From assembly GCA_900541065.1 (NCBI GenBank), contig UQIE01000001.1:124001-188000 (forward strand): DNA of 64,000 nt. The letters run 5' to 3'. The translations under genes and the position numbers were made by a program. The notes under the pieces are model-generated. The model was not told the origin of the DNA. It saw nothing but the letters and a program-made list of their open reading frames with translations, and made no database searches. Shown one piece after another: positions 26,829-34,435 of the stretch (position 1 is the stretch's first letter; each line of letters opens with the position of its first letter). The stretch comes from an uncultured Collinsella sp. (GTDB taxonomy: Bacteria; Actinomycetota; Coriobacteriia; Coriobacteriales; Coriobacteriaceae).

Positions 26829-28307
26829 TTAGAGCAACACGCAGGCGACGGTCAGGATGATGGCGCAGACGACGGAGAGCGCGACGATGAGCTTAAGGGC
26901 AAACTTGAGCCAGGTCGTCCACTCGATCTTGGCCAGGGCGAGACCGCCCATGATGGCGCCGGAGGTCGGGGTGAACAGGTTCACGACACCGATGGCGGCG
27001 GAGAAGATCATGACCATGACCTCGGGCGAGAAGCCGAGCTTAACAGCCAGCGGTCCCATGATGGGCATGGAGACGGTGGCCATACCGGAGGTCGAGGGGA
27101 TCAGGAAGGACAGGCCGAAGTAGACCAGGAAGCTCATGGGAGCGAAGATCACACCGGACAGGCCAGCCAGGGCATTGGCGGCAGCGTCGAGGACGTAGAC
27201 GTCGAGGCCGGTGTTAGCCATGAGGACGGAGATACCACGAGCGAGGGCGATGACGAGAACAACGGACATCATGTCGGCAGCGCCGGTGATGAAGGTGTTG
27301 ACGATCTGCTTCTCGGACAGGCCACCGATGATACCGATCAGGACAGCCATGAGGAAGAACCAGGTGGAAGCCTCGTCGAAGTACCACTGGCCAATGGGCA
27401 GGCCGGTGATCAGGGCAGACCAGCCCTGGACGACGGCGTTACCGTCGGCATCGTAGACAGCGCCAGCGTCAAAGAAGTTGGCGACGCCCTCGTTGAGGTC
27501 GGCCAGCGGGATGAAGCCGACGATCATGACGACGAAGGTGAAGGCAAAGGCGATCAGAACACCCTTCTGACGACCGGTGAGCTTGACCTCATTGTGAACC
27601 TCGGAAGCAGCCTTGCCGTGAGCCTCTTCGGCGTCCTTGAGCTCCTGCATCGACAGGATGGTGGAACCCTTGTCAGCCTTGACCTTCTTGGCATAGCTCA
27701 TGACGAAGAAGATGGACATAGCAGTGGTAACAATCCACAGGACGGCACCGAGGCCGATGATGATGGACTGGTTGACCTCAATGCCAACGCCGGTCAGAGC
27801 GTCGACGGCAGCGCCGACGGCGAACGGGTTAACCGTGGAGCCCAGGCAGCCGCAGCCAGCGCCGAGCAGGACGGTGGCGGCACCGACCATCGGGTCGAAG
27901 CCAGCGGCCATCATGGTAGCGGCAAGCAAGGCGTAGAAGGGAACGGTCTCCTCGCACATACCATAGGTGGTACCACCGAGGGAGAAGATGAGCATCAGCA
28001 CGGGAATGAGCATGATCTCATTACCCTTAAGCTTCTGCACCAGGACGGCGATGCCGTTGTCCAGGGCGCCGGTCTCGGTCATCATGCCGAGGAAGCCGCC
28101 CAGGATCATAACGAAGAGGCAGACGGGCAGAGCGTCAGCGAAGCCCTTAATCGGGGCGGTGCAGAAATCGCTCAGACGGGCGGCAGTAACCGCGCCACCG
28201 GACGTGCCGGAGACGATAACGGTAATCACTGCGACAATTGCCAGCAGAGCAAGAAGAATGGTGAACGATGAAGGCATACCGCGCTTTTTCTTAGCGGTCT
28301 CAGTCAT
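26829..28307 (-). CDS. YfcC-family membrane transporter, probable arginine/ornithine exchanger
   Basis: About 492 residues with 12-13 membrane segments. Family features: FVMILGGFLGMMTETGALD near the N-terminus, SLGGTTYGMCEETVPFY, GCGCLGSTVNPFAVG, and the C-terminal FLIPSTSGMATVSMPIMGPLA. YfcC/ArcD2-like proteins move arginine, ornithine or related compounds in several anaerobes. Being directly downstream of arcA and arcB suggests it imports arginine and exports ornithine or citrulline. ATG 28307 (MTETAKKK) was chosen because GGGGGG lies 9 bases upstream. A hairpin at 28409-28438 separates it from arcB. Substrate is inferred from context. Confidence 0.8.
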   Translation of the reverse strand: MTETAKKKRGMPSSFTILLALLAIVAVITVIVSGTSGGAVTAARLSDFCTAPIKGFADALPVCLFVMILGGFLGMMTETGALDNGIAVLVQKLKGNEIMLIPVLMLIFSLGGTTYGMCEETVPFYALLAATMMAAGFDPMVGAATVLLGAGCGCLGSTVNPFAVGAAVDALTGVGIEVNQSIIIGLGAVLWIVTTAMSIFFVMSYAKKVKADKGSTILSMQELKDAEEAHGKAASEVHNEVKLTGRQKGVLIAFAFTFVVMIVGFIPLADLNEGVANFFDAGAVYDADGNAVVQGWSALITGLPIGQWYFDEASTWFFLMAVLIGIIGGLSEKQIVNTFITGAADMMSVVLVIALARGISVLMANTGLDVYVLDAAANALAGLSGVIFAPMSFLVYFGLSFLIPSTSGMATVSMPIMGPLAVKLGFSPEVMVMIFSAAIGVVNLFTPTSGAIMGGLALAKIEWTTWLKFALKLIVALSVVCAIILTVACVLL

Positions 28308-28408
28308 AGTTCTCATCCCCCCTTCATAAATCATTTACTGATCTCGCCCGAAGCGGCTCTTCCGTGCCGTGCCTGCCGCCTGGTGCGAGATATTTACCAG
28401 ACAAAGCC

Positions 28409-28438
28409 GCTCGGGGTGTGCAGCAAGACACCCCGAGC
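28409..28438 (-). terminator. Intercistronic hairpin between arcB and the transporter gene
   Basis: Perfect 11-bp stem GCTCGGGGTGT/ACACCCCGAGC, 8-base loop. Only GGCTTTGT follows on the minus strand, so it may be a partial terminator or an RNA-processing/stability hairpin that lowers transporter expression relative to arcAB. Confidence 0.6.
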
Positions 28439-28454
28439 GAGATGCTAGATGCTC

Positions 28455-29450
28455 TTACTTGAGCGTGGCGTACATGACAGCCTTGATGGTGTGCATGCGG
28501 TTCTCGGCCTCGTCGAAGACCTTGGAAGCGGGGCTCTCGAAGACCTCGTCGGTGACCTCCTGCTCGGTGATGCCGAACTGCTCGCACTTCTCGGCGCCAA
28601 TGGTGGTGTTGGTGTCGTGGAAGCTGGGCAGGCAGTGCAGGAAGATGGCGCCCGGGTTGGCCATAGCCATGACCTCGGAGGTAACACGATACGGGGTGAG
28701 CTGAGCGATACGCTCGGCCCAGACCTCGTCGGGCTCGCCCATGGAGACCCACACGTCGGTGTAGATAACGTCGGCACCGGTGACGCCGTCCTTGACGTCG
28801 GTGGTCAGCTTGATGGTGCAACCGTTGGCCTCGGCGATGGGCTTGCAGGCCTCGATGACGTCGTCGGCGGGCATGCACTCCTCGGGGCCGCAGGCCACGA
28901 AGTTCATGCCGAGCTTGGAGCAGACGACCATGAGGGAGCGAGCGACGTTGTTCTTGCAGTCGCCCATGAAGACGAGGGTCTTGCCCTTGATGTCGTAGTT
29001 GAAGTTCTCCTGGACGGTCAGGATATCGGCGAGCATCTGGGTGGGATGCCACTCAGTGGTCAGGCCGTTCCACACGGGCACGCCGGACTTAGCAGCGAGC
29101 TCCTCGACGTCGTCCTGGGCAAAGCCACGGAACTCGATGCCGTCATACATGCGGCCGAGAACGCGGGCGGTGTCCTCGATGGACTCCTTCTTGCCCATCT
29201 GCGACGAACCGGGATCGAGATAGGTCACGCCCATGCCCAGGTCCATGCCGCCGACCTCGAAGGCGCAGCGGGTACGAGTGGAGGTCTTCTGGAAGAGCAG
29301 AACGATGTTCTTGCCCTCGAGATAGCGATGCGGAACGCCAGCGCGCTTCATATCCTTGAAGTTCTTGGAGAGCTTGAGCAGGTACTCGATCTCCTCGGTG
29401 GTGAGGTCGAGAAGCTTGAGGAAGCTACGGCCGGAGAGGTTAACACCCAT
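28455..29450 (-). CDS. arcB: Ornithine carbamoyltransferase (catabolic type by context)
   Basis: 331 residues. The carbamoyl-phosphate loop STRTRCAFE near residue 57, HPTQMLAD near 135 and the ornithine site HCLPSFHD near 270 are all present. In the arginine deiminase pathway it splits citrulline with phosphate into ornithine and carbamoyl phosphate. Residues alone do not separate ArgF from ArcB; the arcA-arcB-transporter order on one strand supports ArcB. ATG 29450 follows AAAGGAATCG. The 105-bp gap to arcA holds two hairpins. The codon pattern is very uniform, suggesting high expression. Confidence 0.93.
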   Translation of the reverse strand: MGVNLSGRSFLKLLDLTTEEIEYLLKLSKNFKDMKRAGVPHRYLEGKNIVLLFQKTSTRTRCAFEVGGMDLGMGVTYLDPGSSQMGKKESIEDTARVLGRMYDGIEFRGFAQDDVEELAAKSGVPVWNGLTTEWHPTQMLADILTVQENFNYDIKGKTLVFMGDCKNNVARSLMVVCSKLGMNFVACGPEECMPADDVIEACKPIAEANGCTIKLTTDVKDGVTGADVIYTDVWVSMGEPDEVWAERIAQLTPYRVTSEVMAMANPGAIFLHCLPSFHDTNTTIGAEKCEQFGITEQEVTDEVFESPASKVFDEAENRMHTIKAVMYATLK

Positions 29451-29495
29451 GGTTCGATTCCTTTCGAAGAAATGAATTACGTAAGTATCAGTGTT

Positions 29496-29543
29496 GCCCG
29501 TTTAACGGGCGAAGCCGGTGCGGTTGTAGGGGGACCGCACCGG
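29496..29543 (-). repeat. Two hairpins between arcA (copy 1) and arcB
   Basis: GCCCGTTTAACGGGC (29496-29510) is a self-complementary hairpin and CCGGTGCGGT/ACCGCACCGG (29515-29543) is a perfect 10-bp stem with a 9-base loop. They lie right after the arcA stop on the minus strand and may set arcA:arcB mRNA ratios. No T-run follows. Confidence 0.6.
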
Positions 29544-29555
29544 AAACGGAAAGAC

Positions 29556-30797
29556 TTAGAGGTCCTCGCGCCAGAAGGGCATGCTCATGCAGCGCGGGCC
29601 GCCGCGGCCGCGGGAGAGCTCGGCGGAGGGCACGACGAGAAGGTCCAGGCCCTCCTTGTACAGCACGTCGTTGGTGACGGTGTTGCGGGCGTAGACGCAG
29701 ATCTTGCCGGGCTCGACGCACAGGGTGTTGGAGCCGTCGTTCCACTGCTCGCGGGAGGCCGCGATCGGGTCGCCGCCGCCGCAGGGGATCAGCTTGACCT
29801 GGTCGACGCCGGTGGCGTCCTCCAGGACGTGCTCGAGGGTGTCCTCGATCAGGCGGATGTTCACGTCGCCCGGGTTCTTGCCGGCGGTCAGCTCGTAGAC
29901 GCGCAGGGTGCCCATGATGGCGGGGTGGATCGTGAACTTATCGACGTCGATCTGGGTGAAGACCGTGTCGAGGTGCATGAAGGCGCGCGAGACCGGGATG
30001 TCGAAGGCCAGGATGCGCTCGACCTTGGAGTCGGAGTTCCAGAAGATGTTCTGGGCCATGACGTCGATCGCGGCGGCCTGGGTGCGCTGGGAGATGCCGA
30101 CGGCGAGGGTCTTCTCGTTGATGTTCAGCACGTCGCCGCCCTCGGTGTGGAACTGGCAGTCGCGGCGGAAGTACAGCGAGACGTCCTTGTAGTCGGGGTG
30201 GTACTTGAAGACGTACTTGCCGTACAGGGTCTCGCGGTTGCGGGTGACCGAGTACATGCGGTTGAGGTTGACGCCCTCGCCGACGACCGCGAACGGGTCG
30301 CGGGTGAAGTAGAGGTTGGGCATCGGGTCGATGATCAGGTCGGACTCGGACTCGGAGTTGACCAGGGAGTCGAGGGTCGTGGAGGCCGTGAGGGGCATGT
30401 CGATCTCGGACTTGGTCATGCCGGCCATGGTCTTCTTGACGAACTCGAGGTTGTCCTCGATGGAGTCCAGCTTCTCGCGGACGATCTGCGGCATGTGCTG
30501 GCCGCGGATGCCGGCCTCGGCGATGTACTGGTCGGTGAACTCGGCGCGGGCGCCGGGGACCTGGTCGAACACCTCGGCGACGAGGTTCTCGAGATAGAGG
30601 ACCTCCACGCCCTGGTCCCTCAGGATCTGGGCGAAGGTGTCGTGCTCCTGCTGCGCGACCTCCAGGAACGGGACGTCGTCGAACAGGAGTCGCTCGAGCT
30701 CGTCGGGCGGCAGGTTGAGGAGCTCGTCGCCGGGACGGTGCAGGCAGACCTTCCTGAGCTTGCCGATCTCGGAAGGCACGTGCAGACCTTTCGTCAT
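29556..30797 (-). CDS. arcA: Arginine deiminase, copy 1
   Basis: 413 residues. Catalytic residues in context: Asp in NLYFTRDPFA, HTEGGD (Glu/His), HLDTVFTQID and the nucleophile Cys in GGPRCMSMPF near the C-terminus. It hydrolyses arginine to citrulline and ammonia, the first step of the ADI pathway. ATG 30797 has GGTAGGAGG about 3-9 bases upstream. The coding sequence is identical to copy 2 (32645-33886) except for the stop codon, TAA here and TAG there. Promoter elements are at 30880-30908. The next gene is arcB. Confidence 0.97.
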   Translation of the reverse strand: MTKGLHVPSEIGKLRKVCLHRPGDELLNLPPDELERLLFDDVPFLEVAQQEHDTFAQILRDQGVEVLYLENLVAEVFDQVPGARAEFTDQYIAEAGIRGQHMPQIVREKLDSIEDNLEFVKKTMAGMTKSEIDMPLTASTTLDSLVNSESESDLIIDPMPNLYFTRDPFAVVGEGVNLNRMYSVTRNRETLYGKYVFKYHPDYKDVSLYFRRDCQFHTEGGDVLNINEKTLAVGISQRTQAAAIDVMAQNIFWNSDSKVERILAFDIPVSRAFMHLDTVFTQIDVDKFTIHPAIMGTLRVYELTAGKNPGDVNIRLIEDTLEHVLEDATGVDQVKLIPCGGGDPIAASREQWNDGSNTLCVEPGKICVYARNTVTNDVLYKEGLDLLVVPSAELSRGRGGPRCMSMPFWREDL

Positions 30798-30821
30798 GGC
30801 CTCCTACCTTTCTTTCGGGCC
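29557..30821 (-). repeat. 1265-bp direct repeat, copy A (arcA coding region)
   Basis: Identical in every stretch compared with 32646-33910. The identity starts at the last base pairs of the stop codon and ends about 24 bases upstream of the ATG, after the ribosome site. Outside these limits the flanks are clearly diverged. Confidence 0.9.
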
Positions 30822-30879
30822 CTTGTCAGGGCCGATTCGTTAGCGCCCCTCCGTGTGAGGCGTTATTGCTGACGACATA

Positions 30880-30949
30880 TTTATATCCAAAATCAGCTCA
30901 TACTTCCACCTTGCCCCCGAACGGTTTTTTATAGGGGGTGAACGGCATA
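30880..30949 (-). promoter_or_regulatory. arcA copy 1 promoter with 21-bp-spaced operator repeats
   Basis: Minus strand: TGGAAG (30903-30908) and TATAAA (30880-30885), 17 bp apart. Upstream lie CGAACGGT (30918-30925) and TGAACGGCATA (30939-30949), read on the plus strand, with starts 21 bp apart. The weak -35 and upstream sites suggest activator control. The same layout occurs at copy 2. The mRNA leader also carries a GGCCC/GGGCC hairpin near 30817-30832. Confidence 0.65.
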
Positions 30950-31160
30950 CACATATACTTCACGCATGGCACACTTCATCTTAATAAAGCGTATTTACGT
31001 GCTTAAACGCGTTTTCAATCCTAAAATCAAATGGAACTAAACTTTGCTAAACCACCCTCATATTGCATATTTCCAATAAAGCTATGAATAGAATTAGCGG
31101 TTCATACCGTGTCTCAACCATTTTCATTTTTATTCAGAAAAAAGTTTGTCCTATTCATTT

Positions 31161-31205
31161 CTGGTAAATAAATTACCGTTTACCAGACGCTTGATACCGT
31201 TCACC
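31161..31205. promoter_or_regulatory. Inverted copy of the arc operator pair
   Basis: TACCGTTTACC (31174-31184) and TACCGTTCACC (31195-31205) are the reverse complement of the GGTGAACGGTA-type motif, again with starts 21 bp apart. CTGGTAAA (31161-31168) also pairs with TTTACCAG (31179-31186). The rest of 30950-31282 is AT-rich with no gene seen. Confidence 0.5.
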
Positions 31206-31282
31206 GGAAACTCAGTATAAGGCCCAGCGGATACCGACTCGCTTTACGGCTCCATTTGTAACAACTTGACTTCTCGGTATAG

Positions 31283-31321
31283 AAAAACGGACCCGCTTCA
31301 CTAGGGAAACGGGTCCGTTTT
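31283..31321 (-). terminator. Terminator after the aminotransferase gene
   Basis: Perfect 12-bp stem AAAACGGACCCG/CGGGTCCGTTTT with a 14-base loop; TTTTT follows on the minus strand and TTTT on the plus strand, so it can act in both directions. Confidence 0.85.
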
Positions 31322-31370
31322 CGATTATCTTCGGCTAATTTGGATAAGGCCCTCGAAGATCATCGGAATC

Positions 31371-32495
31371 CTAGCGATCGAACTCCGCCAGTGCCTCGCC
31401 CAAAAGCCTCAGGCCCTCGCGCAGAACGTCCTCGCTCGCGCAGTAGCCCAGGCGTGCGCCGCAGGGAAGCTCAAAGCGGCTGCCGGGTACCAGCAGCACT
31501 CCCCTCTCGGACAGCAGGCGCTTGCAGAACTCCTCGTCGTCCTCGGGAATATCAAGCTGGATAAACGAGGTGGACACGCCCTGCGGCGCCGTCCAGGAAA
31601 CGCGATGCTGCGTATCGATCCAAGCCTGCGCGATATCGCGGTTGCCAAACACGATCTTGCGATTGCGCTCAAGGATCTTGTCCTTGTGCTCAAGCACATA
31701 GGTCGCCAGGGCATCGTTGAACACGCCGCCGCAGATCATGGTGTAATCGCGATAGGTGCGGATGCGGCTGGATATCTCTTCGTCTGCCACGACCCAGCCC
31801 ACGCGGGCCGCAGGCGTCGAATAGGTCTTGGACACCGAGTTGGTGACAATGGCATTCTCGTACACGTCAGCCATCGACATAAAGGCCTCGGTGTTCTCAA
31901 GCGGCAGATACACCTCGTCGCACAGCACGTAGGCGCCCACCGAACGGGCGATCTCGGCAATCTGGCCGAGCATATCGGCATCGAGCACCGTACCGATGGG
32001 GTTCGATGCGTTGTTGATGCAGATGAGTCTGGTGTTGGGGCGCACCAAGCGCTTGAGTTCCTCGATATCGGGCTTCCAGCCGAGTTCCTCGCGAAGCTCC
32101 CAATACTCGACCTCGGCGCCCAGCGTGCGCGGAATCTCGTAGAGCGGCGCGTAGGTGGGCCACTCGGCGATAACATGGTCGCCGGGCTCGACCACAGCCA
32201 TGATGGCGTTGAGGTTAGCGCCCGTGCAGCCATTGGTCTGCAGAATGTGATCGGGATTGACCTCCCGACGATACAGCTTGGCAACCTCGGCCTTAAACTC
32301 CGGCGAGCCCTCGATCCAGCCGTAGTTCATCTTCTCGCGATCCAGGCGCTCGTAGAACGTGGCGCCGTCCTGTTCATCAAGCGCGCGCAGCTCGCCCATG
32401 GTGAGCGACGAGATCGTCGACTGGGCGATGTCCCACGTGGCGCTCTTCTCCCAAACGTTGAGCCATTCCTCAACGCCAATCGTCTTGATGTCCAT
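31371..32495 (-). CDS. PLP-dependent class I/II aminotransferase
   Basis: About 374 residues from ATG 32495, which has AAGGAG 7 bases upstream. Fold-type I features: NGCTGANLNAI, NNASNPIG for substrate carboxylate, DEVYLPLE for the cofactor pyridine, SVSKTYSTPAARVGW with the Schiff-base Lys, and a final Arg in GSRFELPCGARLGY. The substrate is not evident. Its place between two arcA genes hints at amino-acid catabolism, but it has its own terminator. Upstream lies a perfect 14-bp hairpin (32551-32584). Confidence 0.88.
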   Translation of the reverse strand: MDIKTIGVEEWLNVWEKSATWDIAQSTISSLTMGELRALDEQDGATFYERLDREKMNYGWIEGSPEFKAEVAKLYRREVNPDHILQTNGCTGANLNAIMAVVEPGDHVIAEWPTYAPLYEIPRTLGAEVEYWELREELGWKPDIEELKRLVRPNTRLICINNASNPIGTVLDADMLGQIAEIARSVGAYVLCDEVYLPLENTEAFMSMADVYENAIVTNSVSKTYSTPAARVGWVVADEEISSRIRTYRDYTMICGGVFNDALATYVLEHKDKILERNRKIVFGNRDIAQAWIDTQHRVSWTAPQGVSTSFIQLDIPEDDEEFCKRLLSERGVLLVPGSRFELPCGARLGYCASEDVLREGLRLLGEALAEFDR

Positions 32496-32550
32496 GGCCA
32501 AGCTCCTTACAAAAGCAGTCATCCAATCGTGTTGACGTTCCTCATACAAG

Positions 32551-32584
32551 ATTGGGGCGGTGCGAAAACCCGCACCGCCCCAAT
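32551..32584 (-). terminator. Hairpin between arcA copy 2 and the aminotransferase
   Basis: Perfect 14-bp stem ATTGGGGCGGTGCG/CGCACCGCCCCAAT with a 6-base loop. The T-run after it on the minus strand is weak (CTTGTAT), so it may terminate arcA copy 2 transcripts only partly. A smaller CATCTA/TAGATG hairpin is at 32591-32610. Confidence 0.6.
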
Positions 32585-32644
32585 GGGAAACATCTAATGG
32601 CAGCTAGATGTATGTATTATGACCTGTACGGGTCCTAGAAGACC

Positions 32645-33886
32645 CTAGAGGTCCTCGCGCCAGAAGGGCATGCTCATGCAGCGCGGGCCGCCGCGGCCGC
32701 GGGAGAGCTCGGCGGAGGGCACGACGAGAAGGTCCAGGCCCTCCTTGTACAGCACGTCGTTGGTGACGGTGTTGCGGGCGTAGACGCAGATCTTGCCGGG
32801 CTCGACGCACAGGGTGTTGGAGCCGTCGTTCCACTGCTCGCGGGAGGCCGCGATCGGGTCGCCGCCGCCGCAGGGGATCAGCTTGACCTGGTCGACGCCG
32901 GTGGCGTCCTCCAGGACGTGCTCGAGGGTGTCCTCGATCAGGCGGATGTTCACGTCGCCCGGGTTCTTGCCGGCGGTCAGCTCGTAGACGCGCAGGGTGC
33001 CCATGATGGCGGGGTGGATCGTGAACTTATCGACGTCGATCTGGGTGAAGACCGTGTCGAGGTGCATGAAGGCGCGCGAGACCGGGATGTCGAAGGCCAG
33101 GATGCGCTCGACCTTGGAGTCGGAGTTCCAGAAGATGTTCTGGGCCATGACGTCGATCGCGGCGGCCTGGGTGCGCTGGGAGATGCCGACGGCGAGGGTC
33201 TTCTCGTTGATGTTCAGCACGTCGCCGCCCTCGGTGTGGAACTGGCAGTCGCGGCGGAAGTACAGCGAGACGTCCTTGTAGTCGGGGTGGTACTTGAAGA
33301 CGTACTTGCCGTACAGGGTCTCGCGGTTGCGGGTGACCGAGTACATGCGGTTGAGGTTGACGCCCTCGCCGACGACCGCGAACGGGTCGCGGGTGAAGTA
33401 GAGGTTGGGCATCGGGTCGATGATCAGGTCGGACTCGGACTCGGAGTTGACCAGGGAGTCGAGGGTCGTGGAGGCCGTGAGGGGCATGTCGATCTCGGAC
33501 TTGGTCATGCCGGCCATGGTCTTCTTGACGAACTCGAGGTTGTCCTCGATGGAGTCCAGCTTCTCGCGGACGATCTGCGGCATGTGCTGGCCGCGGATGC
33601 CGGCCTCGGCGATGTACTGGTCGGTGAACTCGGCGCGGGCGCCGGGGACCTGGTCGAACACCTCGGCGACGAGGTTCTCGAGATAGAGGACCTCCACGCC
33701 CTGGTCCCTCAGGATCTGGGCGAAGGTGTCGTGCTCCTGCTGCGCGACCTCCAGGAACGGGACGTCGTCGAACAGGAGTCGCTCGAGCTCGTCGGGCGGC
33801 AGGTTGAGGAGCTCGTCGCCGGGACGGTGCAGGCAGACCTTCCTGAGCTTGCCGATCTCGGAAGGCACGTGCAGACCTTTCGTCAT
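32645..33886 (-). CDS. arcA: Arginine deiminase, copy 2
   Basis: 413 residues, protein identical to copy 1, with the same catalytic motifs (NLYFTRDPFA, HTEGGD, GGPRCMSMPF). It has its own promoter at 33968-33996 and no arcB beside it; the aminotransferase gene follows 150 bp downstream. Identity reaches from the last coding base through the ribosome site, while the stop codon (TAG), 3' flank and promoter differ from copy 1. This pattern fits an old duplication kept uniform by gene conversion. Confidence 0.96.
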   Translation of the reverse strand: MTKGLHVPSEIGKLRKVCLHRPGDELLNLPPDELERLLFDDVPFLEVAQQEHDTFAQILRDQGVEVLYLENLVAEVFDQVPGARAEFTDQYIAEAGIRGQHMPQIVREKLDSIEDNLEFVKKTMAGMTKSEIDMPLTASTTLDSLVNSESESDLIIDPMPNLYFTRDPFAVVGEGVNLNRMYSVTRNRETLYGKYVFKYHPDYKDVSLYFRRDCQFHTEGGDVLNINEKTLAVGISQRTQAAAIDVMAQNIFWNSDSKVERILAFDIPVSRAFMHLDTVFTQIDVDKFTIHPAIMGTLRVYELTAGKNPGDVNIRLIEDTLEHVLEDATGVDQVKLIPCGGGDPIAASREQWNDGSNTLCVEPGKICVYARNTVTNDVLYKEGLDLLVVPSAELSRGRGGPRCMSMPFWREDL

Positions 33887-33910
33887 GGCCTCCTACCTTT
33901 CTTTCGGGCC
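32646..33910 (-). repeat. 1265-bp direct repeat, copy B (arcA coding region)
   Basis: Partner of 29557-30821, same orientation, starts 3089 bp apart. Recombination between the copies would delete the aminotransferase gene and one arcA. Confidence 0.9.
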
Positions 33911-33967
33911 TTTCGGCCGAATCTCTCAGCGCCCTTCCATAGCGGACGCTGCTTGCTGACAGCTCTA

Positions 33968-34043
33968 GTTATATCCAAATTCCACCCGCAATTCCACCTC
34001 GCCCCCGAACGGTCAACAAAGTGCGATGAACGGTATATCGCAC
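33968..34043 (-). promoter_or_regulatory. arcA copy 2 promoter with the same operator pair
   Basis: Minus strand: TGGAAT (33991-33996) and TATAAC (33968-33973), 17 bp apart. CGAACGGT (34006-34013) and TGAACGGTATA (34027-34037) have starts 21 bp apart, exactly as at copy 1. The distal site is also enclosed by GTGCGAT/ATCGCAC (34021-34043). A leader hairpin GGCC/GGCC near 33907-33918 replaces the one at copy 1. Confidence 0.65.
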
Positions 34044-34337
34044 GAGATTCCCCCATAATGTACTTCGGCGTTCTAAAGTAACTTTTCTAAGGTAAACGCT
34101 CTTTTTTCCAAAAAACTATTTGCAATTGCATCTCTAAACTTTTGATTCAGAATTGCATAGCTAAATCGGTTTTATGTATATAAATGATGTTTGTTTACGT
34201 TTCCGCCTGCATTCAATGATATTCAGCTATCCATCATTCTTATTCACACTTACGTACCAGTTGAGTGAGGATATAGACCGCTTGCAGACGAGCAGGACGT
34301 CAGTCCTATGACTTGTCAGCGTAAGAAGTAGGTAAAG

Positions 34338-34350
34338 ATACCGTTCACGC
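34338..34350. promoter_or_regulatory. Single arc-type operator motif between arcA copy 2 and ppk
   Basis: GATACCGTTCACG matches 31193-31205 (GATACCGTTCACC) at 12 of 13 positions, in the same orientation. It is 453 bp upstream of arcA copy 2; its counterpart is 396 bp upstream of copy 1, so it may be part of the old duplication. It is also about 95 bp upstream of ppk. The rest of 34044-34435 is AT-rich with no gene or clear promoter. Confidence 0.4.
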
Positions 34351-34435
34351 GATACGTCCGTGCCAGCGGTCGACTAAATTGAGACAATAGTGATTAGTGT
34401 TAGGCTACCGTCCCTTGTGGGGACTGAACGGACAG

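Noticed and set aside
28449..30872. Very long open frame on the plus strand (about 800 codons) opposite arcA and arcB
   Set aside because: It is the mirror of highly biased, GC-rich codons in arcA and arcB. Its translation is a low-complexity run of Gly, Val, Leu, Asp and Glu with no domain and no ribosome site. The same mirror frame appears opposite arcA copy 2.
31195..31321. Possible small plus-strand RNA from the inverted arc operator to the terminator
   Set aside because: The position where arcA promoters have their -10 contains no similar hexamer here, so no promoter can be supported.
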